Below, in pieces: positions 10,010 through 19,856 of a DNA stretch of 64,000 bases. The stretch is from positions 88,332 to 152,331 of the forward strand of contig JABWBH010000002.1 of NCBI GenBank assembly GCA_013360585.1. Reading direction: 5' to 3'. The translations under genes and the position numbers were made by a program. The notes beneath the pieces are model-generated. The model worked only from the letters and a program-made list of their open reading frames with translations, was not told the origin of the DNA and ran no database searches. The stretch is from Phycisphaerae bacterium. Its GTDB lineage: Bacteria; Planctomycetota; Phycisphaerae; UBA1845. Positions within the stretch are counted from its first letter, which is position 1. Every line of letters begins with the position of its first letter.

Positions 10010-11236
10010 CTACCGATCCACGACGCTCGCCGCGCCGCTGGAGCGCACCCGGATGAACGACGCAGCCGGCGGTGACGGACCCGCCGTCGCCGCAGCGCGA
10101 AGTGCGTCCACCGCCTCGCCACGCACCAGCGCGATCACGCAGCCGCCGAAACCCCCGCCCGTCATCCGCGCTCCGTAAACGCCCGGCACGCTCCGCGCCA
10201 GCCCGACCAGCCGGTCCAGCTCCACGCACGACACCTCGAAATCTTCGCGCAGCGAAGCGTGTGACGCCAGCATCAGCCGCCCCAGCGCATTCATGTCGCC
10301 GCGCTTAAGCGCCGACGCCGCATCCAGCACCCGCTGATTCTCGCGCACGACATGGCGCAGACGCCGTCGCATCGTGCCGGAAAGCCGGGGATTCGCCGCG
10401 ATCTGAGCTTCTTCCACGTCCCGAAGCGACCGCACGTGCGCCGCCTCATCCGCAAACGCCGCCAGCCCCACCTCGCAATCCCGCCGCCTCGCCGCGTACT
10501 CGCCGGCTGCGATCGAGTGACGCACGCCCGAGTCCATCACAACAAGGCATGCGTCCCCCAGATTCAGCGGCACGTGCCGCAGCGACATCGTCAGACAGTC
10601 CATCAGGAGTGCGTGCCCCTCGCTCGCGCACGCGCTGATCGTCTGATCCATCACGCCGCAGGGCGATCCCGCGTACTCGTTCTCCGCCCGCTGACACCAC
10701 CGCGCCACCTCCAGCGGCGCCGCCTTCGCCCCGCTCAGCGCGATCAGCGCCGTCGCCGTCGCCACCTCCAGCGCCGCGGAACTGGCCAGCCCCGCCCCCG
10801 GTGGAACGTCGCCGAGCACGAACATGTCCGCCCCGCCCGCGCCGACCTCGACGCCCTGCTCCCGCAGCACCTGCGCCACCCCGAACACGTACCGCGCCCA
10901 CGAGGGTGGACTCTTTTCGACGGACATCGCTTGCAGTCCCGTCCCGCCGCCCTGTCCCGCCGCGACCCGTGTTGCGCCCCACGTCGCGGTTTCGGGAAAC
11001 GCGGACGAGCGCGCCCGGAAGCGTCCGTCCGTCGAGCGCGCTGCCGCGACAAAGGTCGCCCGGTCGATCGCGATCGGCAGCACAAACCCGCCCGTGTAAT
11101 CCGTGTGATCGCCGATCAGGTTTACGCGCCCCGGCGCCCGCGCGACGACCTCCGGCGAGGATCCGAAGGCGCACTGAAACCCCGATCGTGCGGCTTCCGC
11201 CGTCGCGGCGACCGTCATTGATTCCGCGGGCGTCAA
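10010..11236 (-). CDS. galK: Galactokinase
   Basis: APGRVNLIGDHTDYTGGFVLPIAID; GDVPPGAGLASSAALEVATATAL; GVYGARMTGGGFGGCVIALV. Confidence 0.93.
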   Translation of the reverse strand: MTPAESMTVAATAEAARSGFQCAFGSSPEVVARAPGRVNLIGDHTDYTGGFVLPIAIDRATFVAAARSTDGRFRARSSAFPETATWGATRVAAGQGGGTGLQAMSVEKSPPSWARYVFGVAQVLREQGVEVGAGGADMFVLGDVPPGAGLASSAALEVATATALIALSGAKAAPLEVARWCQRAENEYAGSPCGVMDQTISACASEGHALLMDCLTMSLRHVPLNLGDACLVVMDSGVRHSIAAGEYAARRRDCEVGLAAFADEAAHVRSLRDVEEAQIAANPRLSGTMRRRLRHVVRENQRVLDAASALKRGDMNALGRLMLASHASLREDFEVSCVELDRLVGLARSVPGVYGARMTGGGFGGCVIALVRGEAVDALRAAATAGPSPPAASFIRVRSSGAASVVDR

Positions 11237-11277
11237 GTCCCGATCTCCCTCCGGATGCCTGAGGACGCCTTTTCTTA

Positions 11278-11379
11278 ACCGAGCCGCGCCCGCCCTTGAC
11301 GATGCGCAGCGAGATCAAGGGTCAGGAGGCGTTCTTATTCCGCCCTGTCCCGAAGGCGTTGAAACCGCGTCTCAGTTCA
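11278..11379 (+). repeat. Dispersed structured repeat family 2, copy 1
   Basis: accgagccgcgcccgc...gttcttattccgcc...cagttca shared with 19702-19799; internal stem CCCTTGA/TCAAGGG. Confidence 0.7.
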
Positions 11380-11434
11380 TGTCCTTCCGGCGAGCGCATG
11401 TTACGCCGCTCGCCGCAGCGCCGTCGAGGGGTCG

Positions 11435-12133
11435 TTGACGCTTCCGTCGCCGGCATGCATCTTTCCCGGCGTGCCGCGAAAACGTGCAACCGGAACCGCA
11501 CAAGCCCGATCCGCACTCGGGAAGAAGCGCGCTGTCGGACGGATCGTCGTACACCCTCTCACCCCGGACCGGTGGTCGGATATTGAAACTCTTTTCGGGT
11601 CGCGCGGCGCGTGCGGGGGGTGCTGGTGTACGTATTGGCGAAAAACCCGTCCGGAATATGAACGCGGAAAAGGCGACGCCAACCGGGCGCACTTCCGCTC
11701 CGTCGTCAAGGACGGAGAGCATCCGCCGGGTGTCATCGCCTATATCGGCGGGAAGCCTGTCGGCTGGTGCGCCGTCGCCCCGCGGGAGGAGTACGTCCGA
11801 CTTCGCACCTCGCGTGTGCTCAAACCGGTGGACGACAAACCGGTCTGGGCCGTGACCTGCTTTTTTATCGACCGGACGCACCGCGGACGCGGCCTGTCCG
11901 TCGCGCTCCTGAAAGGCGCGGCCGACCTCGCCCGACGCGCCGGCGCCGAGGTCGTCGAAGGCTACCCGGTGGACCCGCGCGGCGGACGGCAGGCCGACGT
12001 CTTCGTCTACACCGGTCTGACCTCAGCCTTCCTGCGGGCCGGGTTCAAGGAAGTCGCCCGCCGCTCCCCCACCCGACCGATCATGCGCAAGCGCATGACG
12101 AAACAAGGCGCTCCAGGCCGCGAAAAAACGTAG
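11435..12133 (+). CDS. GNAT-family N-acetyltransferase (start uncertain)
   Basis: VVHPLTPDRWSDIETLFGSRGACGGCWCTYWR...GKPVGWCAVAPREEY...WAVTCFFIDRTHRGRGLSVALLKGAADLARRAGA. Confidence 0.8.
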   Translation: MTLPSPACIFPGVPRKRATGTAQARSALGKKRAVGRIVVHPLTPDRWSDIETLFGSRGACGGCWCTYWRKTRPEYERGKGDANRAHFRSVVKDGEHPPGVIAYIGGKPVGWCAVAPREEYVRLRTSRVLKPVDDKPVWAVTCFFIDRTHRGRGLSVALLKGAADLARRAGAEVVEGYPVDPRGGRQADVFVYTGLTSAFLRAGFKEVARRSPTRPIMRKRMTKQGAPGREKT

Positions 12134-12181
12134 ACTCGAAACCAAGCCGCACCCGCAAGGCGGCGGGCCGGGGGATTCAGG

Positions 12182-12292
12182 ATTCAAGAACTTGAGATTC
12201 AAGATGCGAGACTGCACGCCCTGTGACATACCGCTCCCGGGATCGCAGGCTCATTTTCTCGAAGCAGGAATCTTGATTCTCAACTCTTGAAT
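12182..12292. repeat. Imperfect 23-24-bp inverted repeat with 64-nt loop between convergent genes
   Basis: ATTCAAGAACTTGAGATTCAAGAT (12182-12205) versus ATCTTGATTCTCAACTCTTGAAT (12270-12292). Confidence 0.7.
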
Positions 12293-12333
12293 GACGTTCC
12301 TCTTCCCTCGACAGCGCGCCTCGCAATCGCGCG

Positions 12334-12513
12334 TCAATCATCCAGATCGTCGAAGAAATCGTCGAGGTCGTCCCAGAAATCGTCGTCACCGTCGAAGTCG
12401 ATGTTGATGTCTTCCCCGGGAAGCTCGACGCGACAGCTCTCCGCGGCTGCAAGACCGGACAACGGCGCCAACCCCAGCAGCAGGCGCGCAGCAGCCTTCT
12501 TCAGCACAGACAT
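12334..12513 (-). CDS. 59-aa secreted acidic small protein
   Basis: MSVLKKAAARLLLGLAPLSGLAAAESCRVELPGEDINIDFDGDDDFWDDLDDFFDDLDD*; SD AAAGGA 8 nt upstream; signal-peptide-like N-terminus; below the ORF-track length cutoff. Confidence 0.7.
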   Translation of the reverse strand: MSVLKKAAARLLLGLAPLSGLAAAESCRVELPGEDINIDFDGDDDFWDDLDDFFDDLDD

Positions 12514-12695
12514 GGTAAGAATCCTTTCTGTTGGCGCGGCGCAGACGGTCGTTTCCGCGGACCGCCCGTCCTTCCGCGCGTCACGCCAAGCCTACGCACG
12601 CCCCACCGCGAAAGTCAAACTCCTGCACAGGACTCCTGACCTCTCGATGCGAGCCACGAATAACCGCCGCGCGGCAATTTTCACGCCCCGGCGCC

Positions 12696-14906
12696 TCACG
12701 GCTCCACCGACGCGAACGCCGCCGCCGGGATGTTCTCCAGCGCCTCGCCCAGCACCCCCCAGCGAAGCTCCAGCTCCGCGCCGCCCGTCTTGTTGAAGTA
12801 CGCCACTTCCAGCGCGTGTGCGCCCGCCGCCAGCGCGATCGTCCCGCGCTTCTCGACCGGAACGTGCAGACCGTCGTTGTCCACCACGCACACCCCGTCG
12901 ATCAGCAGCTTCGCTCCGTCGTCCGACGTCAGCGCGAACGTGTACGCCTCGTCTTTCGGAACGACGAGGAAGCCCAGGTAGCGCCGCCCCTGCCGCTCCG
13001 CCCGCGCGCCGCCCCCCAGCGATACCTCGCTCACCCGCGTTGTGCTCGCCGGTTTCAACTTCGCAAAATCCGGCAGCCGGTCCCACTCCCCTTCATACAC
13101 CTCGCAGCGAAGCCCCGGCGCCAGCCCCGACGGCCGCGTCGCAGCCGGGCGCGGCGTCACCTTCCTGAGCGTCATCACCGACACGCCGGAAACGACCTTT
13201 CCGTCATGCACGCTGCGCGCCTTCACCGTCGTCGTCGCGTTGATCCGGATCGGTCCGGCGTACTTCGGGGAATTCGCGGCAGGCTCGCCGCCGTCCAGCG
13301 TGTACCGGACTTCCACCTCCGGCGATCCCGCGGAAAGCTCGACCGAAAGCGCCGTGACAAACTCCTGCGCCGCCGCCGTGATCGTCGGCGCTTCATACAC
13401 GACGGGCTTGCCCGCGATCTCCATCGCGATCACCGGACAATCCGCGTCCGGCGCGGCGGACGGCGCCCCGATGTGAACGTCCGACTGCACACGCTTGAAC
13501 TCCAGCGGGCTGGCCGGCGCCGACAGCACATACGCTTTGCGCACTTCGTTGCCCAGCCCCGGTACGACGACCCGTCCGTCCGCCGGCCAGTCGAACACGT
13601 GCAGGTACAACCGCGTCCCGCCGTCGACCGGCTTCATCGTGCATCGACCCCACGCAAGCCCCTTCCGGAACGGACCCGCCTGCGTGCCGTAGATCGACTC
13701 CCCGTGAACCTTCACCCACTTTCCGATCGCGGCGAGACGCTCGACCGACTCCGGCGGGAACTCCCCCTCCGCCGTCGGACCGATGTTCAGCAGCAGGTTG
13801 CCGCCCTTCGAGGCGATGTCCACCAGCATGCGGATCATGTCGCGCGTGGACTTGAAGTTCTTGTCCGCCCGGTTGTACCCCCAGTTCTGGTTCATCGTGA
13901 TGCAGGACTCCCAGTCCACGCCGGGCAGCCCCTCGTGCGGAACCTCCTGCTCCGGCGTGCCGAAGTCGCCGGCGAACTTGTCGTCGATCGTCATTCCCGC
14001 CATCCCCGCGCGCCCCTTGTCCACGCGGTTGTTCACGATGACGCTCGGCTGAAGCTTCCGGCACAGGTCATACAAAGGCCGGCCGTGCTCATGCGTCCAG
14101 GTGCTCTCCCACTCTCCGTCAAACCACATCACGCCGATCGGACCGTAATGCGTCAGCAGCTCCGTCACCTGCGCGTGCAGATACGCCTCGAAGCGCTTAA
14201 AGTCCGCACCCTCGCTCGAGCGGTTCGTCTCCCAGTCGCGCCGGGGAAGGTAGTCCGGGTGATGCCAGTCCATGATCGAGTGATAGAAGCACATCTTCAG
14301 CCCGTGCTTGCGGCAGGCCTCGGCAAGCTCCTTGAGGATGTCGCGCTGGAACGGCGTGGCCATCACGTCGAAGTCGGAGACCCTCGAGTCGAAGAGCGCG
14401 AACCCGTCGTGATGCTTGCTGGTGATGACGATGTATTTCATCCCCGCGTCCGCCGCCATCTTCGCCCAGGCGTCGGCGTCGAACTTCACGGGGTTGAATT
14501 GTGCCAGGAACTTGTCATATTCCTCCAGCGGAATCTGCGCCGTGGTGCGGATCCACTCCGCGTGGTTCGTCCGCTCGCCCCACTGCCCGGCCGGGATCGC
14601 GTACAACCCCCAGTGAATGAACATTCCGAACCGCGCCTCGCGCCACCACGCCATCCGCGCGTCCTTCTCCGCCGCCGTCTCAACCCGCGGCTCGATCGAC
14701 AGCGCGCCGGACGCTTCAAGCGAACCGCGGACTTCAGACCGCGCGGCGTCCCCTCCGCCGGAACCGACCCGCGCATGCCCGCCCTGAACCCCGCCCCGCG
14801 ACGGCGCCCCCGCTCCGGCGACCGCGATCCCGACCAGCGCCGCCCCGCCAAGCAAACCGCAGAATACCGCCGCTTTGCAACCGCTCCGATGAAGTGCTCT
14901 CATCAT
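12696..14906 (-). CDS. GH29 alpha-L-fucosidase with C-terminal PA14-like domain
   Basis: REARFGMFIHWGLYAIPAGQW...YIVITSKHHDGFALFDS...GVMWFDGEWE; C-term LGFLVVPKDEAYTFALTSDDGAKLLIDGVCVVDNDG. Confidence 0.92.
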   Translation of the reverse strand: MMRALHRSGCKAAVFCGLLGGAALVGIAVAGAGAPSRGGVQGGHARVGSGGGDAARSEVRGSLEASGALSIEPRVETAAEKDARMAWWREARFGMFIHWGLYAIPAGQWGERTNHAEWIRTTAQIPLEEYDKFLAQFNPVKFDADAWAKMAADAGMKYIVITSKHHDGFALFDSRVSDFDVMATPFQRDILKELAEACRKHGLKMCFYHSIMDWHHPDYLPRRDWETNRSSEGADFKRFEAYLHAQVTELLTHYGPIGVMWFDGEWESTWTHEHGRPLYDLCRKLQPSVIVNNRVDKGRAGMAGMTIDDKFAGDFGTPEQEVPHEGLPGVDWESCITMNQNWGYNRADKNFKSTRDMIRMLVDIASKGGNLLLNIGPTAEGEFPPESVERLAAIGKWVKVHGESIYGTQAGPFRKGLAWGRCTMKPVDGGTRLYLHVFDWPADGRVVVPGLGNEVRKAYVLSAPASPLEFKRVQSDVHIGAPSAAPDADCPVIAMEIAGKPVVYEAPTITAAAQEFVTALSVELSAGSPEVEVRYTLDGGEPAANSPKYAGPIRINATTTVKARSVHDGKVVSGVSVMTLRKVTPRPAATRPSGLAPGLRCEVYEGEWDRLPDFAKLKPASTTRVSEVSLGGGARAERQGRRYLGFLVVPKDEAYTFALTSDDGAKLLIDGVCVVDNDGLHVPVEKRGTIALAAGAHALEVAYFNKTGGAELELRWGVLGEALENIPAAAFASVEP

Positions 14907-15186
14907 GACGGGATCGTCCCTTCAGCCCGACGGACGGTCAATCCCGGCGCAAGGCGCGCCTCGCAAGTCTGCCGCCGATGATGAGGGCGTCGTAGGATTC
15001 AGACATGACTAACCCCCGTAGGAATGCACGACAAGATAACAAAAAAGACAGGATTCGCGAAACGAGGTTGGGTCGTGCATGCCGCTGTCATGAGTTCGCG
15101 GAGGTCTCGATGAACGTTAAGAGTTGAATCTCGCAGTCCGCGACTGTGTCGTTTTGGAAAAAGTGCGGTCGGCGTGCAGCGCACTT

Positions 15187-15747
15187 TCATGTCGTTGGCT
15201 CGTCGGGAGGGATGCGGGCCGCCTCATCCTTCCATTTCCGGATCATCCGGGCCGCCTCAATCGCTGCGTTGACCTCGACGTGCGGCTTGATCTGATTCAC
15301 GCGTTGTCCGATCTCCGTATCAGAAAAACCGCCTTTCCCGCACGCGACGTAAAACGCAGTAGCGAGCCGCTCAAGCTCGCCGACGTTCTTGTCGCCAAGC
15401 TTCTTCGCCACGAACTCGATCAGCGGTTGGTGCCGGCGGATCGTCTTTGGAAACCGCTTAAGCAGCGCATCTACCTGGGCTTCGGTGGCAATCGTCGGAC
15501 CATACCCCGGCGTCTGCACGCGCAGTGAGATCAGACCATCCGCTCGCATCGCGCTCAGCTCGTCGCTCAGCTCAAACGAATAAGGCCCGTGCTTGTAGAG
15601 GATGAAGTCAAATCCCGTCTCGGCTCCAGCCAGCCCCTGGAGCAGGTACGTCGCCTTCTGCACGTGCGTCTCGCCGCACCAGCTTCCGTGCTGGCGCAAC
15701 GACTGAATCAGCTTGATCAGGATAACCTCACGCTGAAGTCGGTTCAT
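15187..15747 (-). CDS. YwgA-like uncharacterized protein
   Basis: MNRLQREVILIKLIQSLRQHGSWCGETHVQKATYLLQGLAG...FDFILYKHGPYSFELSDEL; SD AAGGAGG 6 nt before ATG 15747. Confidence 0.75.
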   Translation of the reverse strand: MNRLQREVILIKLIQSLRQHGSWCGETHVQKATYLLQGLAGAETGFDFILYKHGPYSFELSDELSAMRADGLISLRVQTPGYGPTIATEAQVDALLKRFPKTIRRHQPLIEFVAKKLGDKNVGELERLATAFYVACGKGGFSDTEIGQRVNQIKPHVEVNAAIEAARMIRKWKDEAARIPPDEPTT

Positions 15748-17105
15748 CGGCATCCTCCTTTTCAGGGGGTCGAATAATCGTTTCGCGTTCCTTCTGCAGC
15801 CAGGACTCCGCCTCGTCAGCGACCGCGCCATCCACGAACACGAAATCAAAGGCGGCTGCGGGGATCCGCTGCAGCGTCTCCGACAGCGCACGCGAGGAAG
15901 CGACGCGATGATCGTGCGTGTGGACCGGAAAGTCCACTCCCTCGCTCTTGGCCGGACGCCGATCGCGGCGCACCCGCTCCGCGCCGAACTTCGAACACGC
16001 CGCGTCAAAAACCAGGTCGGTCGCGCCCGGATTGACCTTCGCGTCGACCGGGTTCCACTGATACATCCGGTGGAAGTGTTCTCGTTGCACGATCCGCCGC
16101 GCCGGATCGTGCCCGGGTTTCGTCGAATCGCGCGCCGCGTCGAGGATCGCCGCCATCACCTCGTTGTCCGTGATGCGCAGGTGGTCCTCGACCGCGGTCG
16201 AGAAGCGTCCGTCCTCACGACGGTCCTTCAGCCACGCCGCCAGGAAGTCCCGCAGATGCACATCGTAAATCTTCCGGATCGGATGAAAGTACACCTGCGT
16301 ATACATAAAGTAGCGGGCCAGCAGCAGCGCTTCGGCGGAGTGCAGCCCGCCCTCCGCGACGCCCAGCGCGGGTTCTTCCGATCCCTGTTCATACGACTTC
16401 GGCAGAATGCGCAGCGTGTCGATCAGCCGGTGATGGTCGAAGCGGCCGTACGCGACGCCGGCGTGATACGAATCGCGCAGCAGGTAATCCATCGCGGTCC
16501 ACGCCGAACGCATCGCCGACGATGATCTCCGCCAGAATCGATTGCCAATCCGTGAACTCCGCCGCCTCCGCCGGCAATGCGCCGGACCTGGCGTAGGCTG
16601 CGCATTTCTTCGGCCCGACCGCCAGCTTGACGATATCGAGCCAGCGCAGCGGCGGCGTCATTGCTTGCCAGATTGCGTCCATCTCGCTGCCGCGAAGAAT
16701 TTCAACCGTTAGCCGTTCGTGATCCCAGCTCTCGGGCAACAGTTCATGCTCGGCCGCGTGCGAGAAAGGCAGGTGCCCGACGTCGTGGTACAGCGCCGCC
16801 ATCCGCAGCACACGCCGCCAATACCGCAGCTCATCGGCAGCAGGTACGAGCTTTCGCACGATTTCGTGGTGGATGTTCTCCGGCATCGTCACCACGTCGA
16901 ACACACGGCCGGCCAGCTCCATCACGCCGAGCGAATGCTCAAAGCGCTTGTGCGTCGCGCCGGGGTAGATCAGGTGTGACAGCGCAAGCTGGTGGATGTA
17001 CCGCAGCCGCTGCACCGGCGGCGTGTCCACGACCTCCCGCTCTCCGGTGTCAAGCCGGATGAACGTGTGAATCGGGTCTCGGATCTCGTGCATGCGCTTC
17101 GTCAT
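15728..17105 (-). pseudogene. HD-domain phosphohydrolase (YwfO/SAMHD1-like), reading frame broken by one extra base near 16493
   Basis: Upstream frame EIRDPIHTFIRLD...RLRYIHQLALSHLIYPGATHKRFEHSLGVMEL...AALYHDVGHLPFSHAAEH...GDAFGVDR; downstream frame MDYLLRDSYHAGVAYGRFDHHRLIDTLRI. The two halves are one family interrupted at GVDR|MDYLL. Confidence 0.85.
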
Positions 17106-17133
17106 GCTTTTCGCTCTTCGGATACCTAACTCA

Positions 17134-17162
17134 ATTATAACATTCAGAGCAAAGTAGTGCAA
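17134..17162 (-). promoter_or_regulatory. Sigma70-type promoter for the HD/YwgA-like pair
   Basis: Minus strand TTGCAC-17 nt-TATAAT; predicted TSS about 22 nt before ATG 17105. Confidence 0.65.
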
Positions 17163-17282
17163 CCTCTTTCACTCTTCCTATGTCTCCGTCCTTCAAGAAC
17201 CGGCGTTACCCGCAGGTCAACTTGGGGGTCTGGTGCGTCGCTCTCGGAATCCAACGGAATCCGGATTCCGTCTTGTTCGCCT

Positions 17283-18503
17283 TCATCCCCCCGTCGCGCG
17301 CCACGTCAGCCAGCCCGCTGCGATGGCCAGCGTCGCCAGGGTCACGGGGACGCCGGTGCGGGCGTGTTCGGACCAGGTGAGGCGCACGCCGAGGCGGGCG
17401 GCCTGGTCGGCGACGATCAGGTTGGCGATGCTGCCCACCAGCAGGAGGTTGCCCGCCAGCGTGCTCGACAGGGCGAGGATCGGACCGGCGAGGGCGTGAT
17501 CCGAAGCCGGCAGCAGCAGCATGACCGCCGGCACATTCGAGACGAAGTTGGACAGAATGACGGTCAGGATGAAGAGATGCGCGGGACGGTCCGGGTCCAC
17601 GCCGACGTCGCGCGCCGCGGTCAGCATCGCCCCGAGCGTCCCGGACGCCTCCAGCGCGTGATTGACGACGAACAACCCGATGAACAGGACGAGTAGTTGC
17701 CAGTCCACCAGGCCCAGCATATCGCGCGAGTGCATGCGCCGACTCAGCAGGAGAAGGCCCGCCGCCGCCAGGGCGACGATCTCGCGAGGCCAGGGGGCGA
17801 CGAGAAAAACACCGATCAGCGCCGCAGTGACGAGCGTCGCCTTCGCGGTCTGCCAGGCGTTGAATGCAGGGGCCTCGACGTGGATGACGGGGGCGGGCGC
17901 CGTCCAGGCGCCGCGATAACGCCGACGGATGATCCACCACGTCGCGGCAAGTCCCAGCGCCGCGGGCACGCCTCCGTCGACCAGGTAGGCGCCGAACGAA
18001 AGCCCGAGCGCCTGACCGATCAGCATGTTCTGCGGATTGCCGATGATCGTCGCGGCGGACCCGACGTTCGAGGCGCACGCCAGCGCGAGCAGAAACGGCA
18101 TCGGCTTCAGTCCGCGCCGCGCGCAGCCCTCGATCAGAAGCGGTGTCATCGCGAGGCAGACGACGTCGTTGGCCAGCACGGCGGAAAGCGCCCCCGACGC
18201 GGCGATCACCAGCGCCAGAAACCCCTCGGGGCCGACGTTCGCCGCGGCGATCCGCCGGGTCAGCGCCGAGTAAGCGCCGCCGAGGCGGAACTGCGCGGAA
18301 ACGACCATCAATCCGAAGAGAAGCCCGAGCGTGGTGACGTCCACGCTGTCGCGAGCCTGCGCCCCGTCGAGCCGTCCCCCGACCAGCAACGCGATCGCTC
18401 CGAGCAAGGCGACCCCGGTGCGATCCACCGCCAGTCCCGGCAGACGACCTAGAAACATCCCCACGTAGACCAGAATGAATACCGCCAGTACGAAAGCGTC
18501 CAT
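17283..18503 (-). CDS. SLC13/ArsB-type anion transporter
   Basis: Multi-TM; FLLALACASNVGSAATIIGNPQNMLIGQ and LFILTVILSNFVSNVPAVMLLLPA signatures. Confidence 0.85.
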   Translation of the reverse strand: MDAFVLAVFILVYVGMFLGRLPGLAVDRTGVALLGAIALLVGGRLDGAQARDSVDVTTLGLLFGLMVVSAQFRLGGAYSALTRRIAAANVGPEGFLALVIAASGALSAVLANDVVCLAMTPLLIEGCARRGLKPMPFLLALACASNVGSAATIIGNPQNMLIGQALGLSFGAYLVDGGVPAALGLAATWWIIRRRYRGAWTAPAPVIHVEAPAFNAWQTAKATLVTAALIGVFLVAPWPREIVALAAAGLLLLSRRMHSRDMLGLVDWQLLVLFIGLFVVNHALEASGTLGAMLTAARDVGVDPDRPAHLFILTVILSNFVSNVPAVMLLLPASDHALAGPILALSSTLAGNLLLVGSIANLIVADQAARLGVRLTWSEHARTGVPVTLATLAIAAGWLTWRATGG

Positions 18504-18713
18504 CCTGGGCGTGTTAACATGACGGCCGGGGATTGTCAGCGAGGGCTGCGGCTGTCGGCGATCGTCGGGCGCAGCCATCAGAGTCATCCGCGCCGGGTTT
18601 GACGGTTTTTCACGACGGGAGTAGGTTTTTCACAGGCAGGGGAAGGGTGAAAGCGCGGGCTTCCGGGCGGTCGGGTACGACCGGAACCGGACGGGTCGCG
18701 GGGAGCGCGGGGT

Positions 18714-19679
18714 ATGATGCGACGATCGAAAGGACTGGCGTGCGTGGGGATCGGGCTGGTCGGCCTGGGCCTGTCGGCAGGGACATCCTGCCGGGATGAA
18801 CCGCCCCCGCCGGCATACGCGGAGGATCTCGGCGAGGGGGGACGGATTCTTCCACCGATGCCGCCGACGCAATACAGCCTGCCGGAGAAGCTGGTCAGCG
18901 GGCGGGCGGCGCTGAAGACGATCGACTTCGAGCGGATCGGAAACGCGGCGGAGCCGGCGCCTCCGGGGATGCCGTCGGCGGACGACGCCGGCGCGGCTGA
19001 TGCAGGCGCGGTTGAGCCGGGCGGCGAGGCGACGGATGTGGCAAAGCCCGCGGCGGCTCCGGCGCCGACGGTCGTCACGACGACGGATTTCCCCGAAACG
19101 GCGCAAGGCGTGCAGGCGCTCATGACGTCGTTCAACGAGGTCGCGGCGCAGGGCGACCCGATGAAGCTTGTCGATTTTTTCACTGAGGATCAGCGTCCGG
19201 ACATGACCGAGGCCTACCGGATCGCGGTCTCCGTTGTGGACAGCGCCGAGCGGTTGATGAAGGCCGTCGAGAAGCAGAATCCGCAGGCTGCGCAGATGAT
19301 GCGCGCGGGCATGCCGGGACTGGGCAAGCGCGATCAGATGTTCATTGCTCACCTGGCGACGCTGACACCGGAAAGCGAGACGAAGGCGACCGGCACGCTA
19401 GGCGGAGCGTTCGCCGGAAAGACAGTGACGTTCCGGAAGGTGGACGACGGCTGGTACATCGATCCGAACGCGGCGAAGCTGCTCGAAGCGTTCAAGAAGG
19501 AAGCGGAGAAGATCAAGCCGCTTGATGCGATCAGCGAAGGACTGGAGAACGGGTCGTTGGATCTGGCGACCGCGCAGCAGCGGTTGCTGGAGTGGATGGC
19601 GTCATTGAAACCGTCCGGCGCGGAAGCGACACCGGCGACGTCCGAGGCGCCACCCGCACCCGAAGGGGGGAACCCCTAG
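18714..19679 (+). CDS. Hypothetical lipoprotein
   Basis: MMRRSKGLACVGIGLVGLGLSAGTSCRDEPPPP with lipobox-like Cys; no recognised domain. Confidence 0.65.
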   Translation: MMRRSKGLACVGIGLVGLGLSAGTSCRDEPPPPAYAEDLGEGGRILPPMPPTQYSLPEKLVSGRAALKTIDFERIGNAAEPAPPGMPSADDAGAADAGAVEPGGEATDVAKPAAAPAPTVVTTTDFPETAQGVQALMTSFNEVAAQGDPMKLVDFFTEDQRPDMTEAYRIAVSVVDSAERLMKAVEKQNPQAAQMMRAGMPGLGKRDQMFIAHLATLTPESETKATGTLGGAFAGKTVTFRKVDDGWYIDPNAAKLLEAFKKEAEKIKPLDAISEGLENGSLDLATAQQRLLEWMASLKPSGAEATPATSEAPPAPEGGNP

Positions 19680-19701
19680 TTTCGTGCGTTGTTGGTTCAG
19701 A

Positions 19702-19799
19702 ACCGAGCCGCGCCCGCTTATCCTGATGCTGCGCAGCAAGGTCAAGATAAGGAAGCGGTCTTATTCCGCCTTGCTTCGCGGGTATTGAGCCTGAGTTCA
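19702..19799 (+). repeat. Dispersed structured repeat family 2, copy 2
   Basis: Aligns to 11278-11379; stem CTTATCcTGA/TCAaGATAAG at the same position. Confidence 0.7.
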
Positions 19800-19856
19800 A
19801 GTCGCAAGTTCGTTGCGTACGCGCATTCCGGGTTACGAGCCTTTGTGTTGCAGAGA

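Noticed and set aside
12531-14981. 816-aa plus-strand Arg-rich ORF
   Set aside because: Antisense to the GH29 fucosidase.
14999-15190. 63-aa minus-strand ORF MKVRCTPTALFPKRH...
   Set aside because: No RBS, signal or family resemblance; likely intergenic noise.
17105-17162. Longer HD-protein start (MHYFALNVIIELGIRRAKS...) given in the ORF track
   Set aside because: This segment contains the predicted -35/-10 promoter; ATG 17105 fits the promoter position better.
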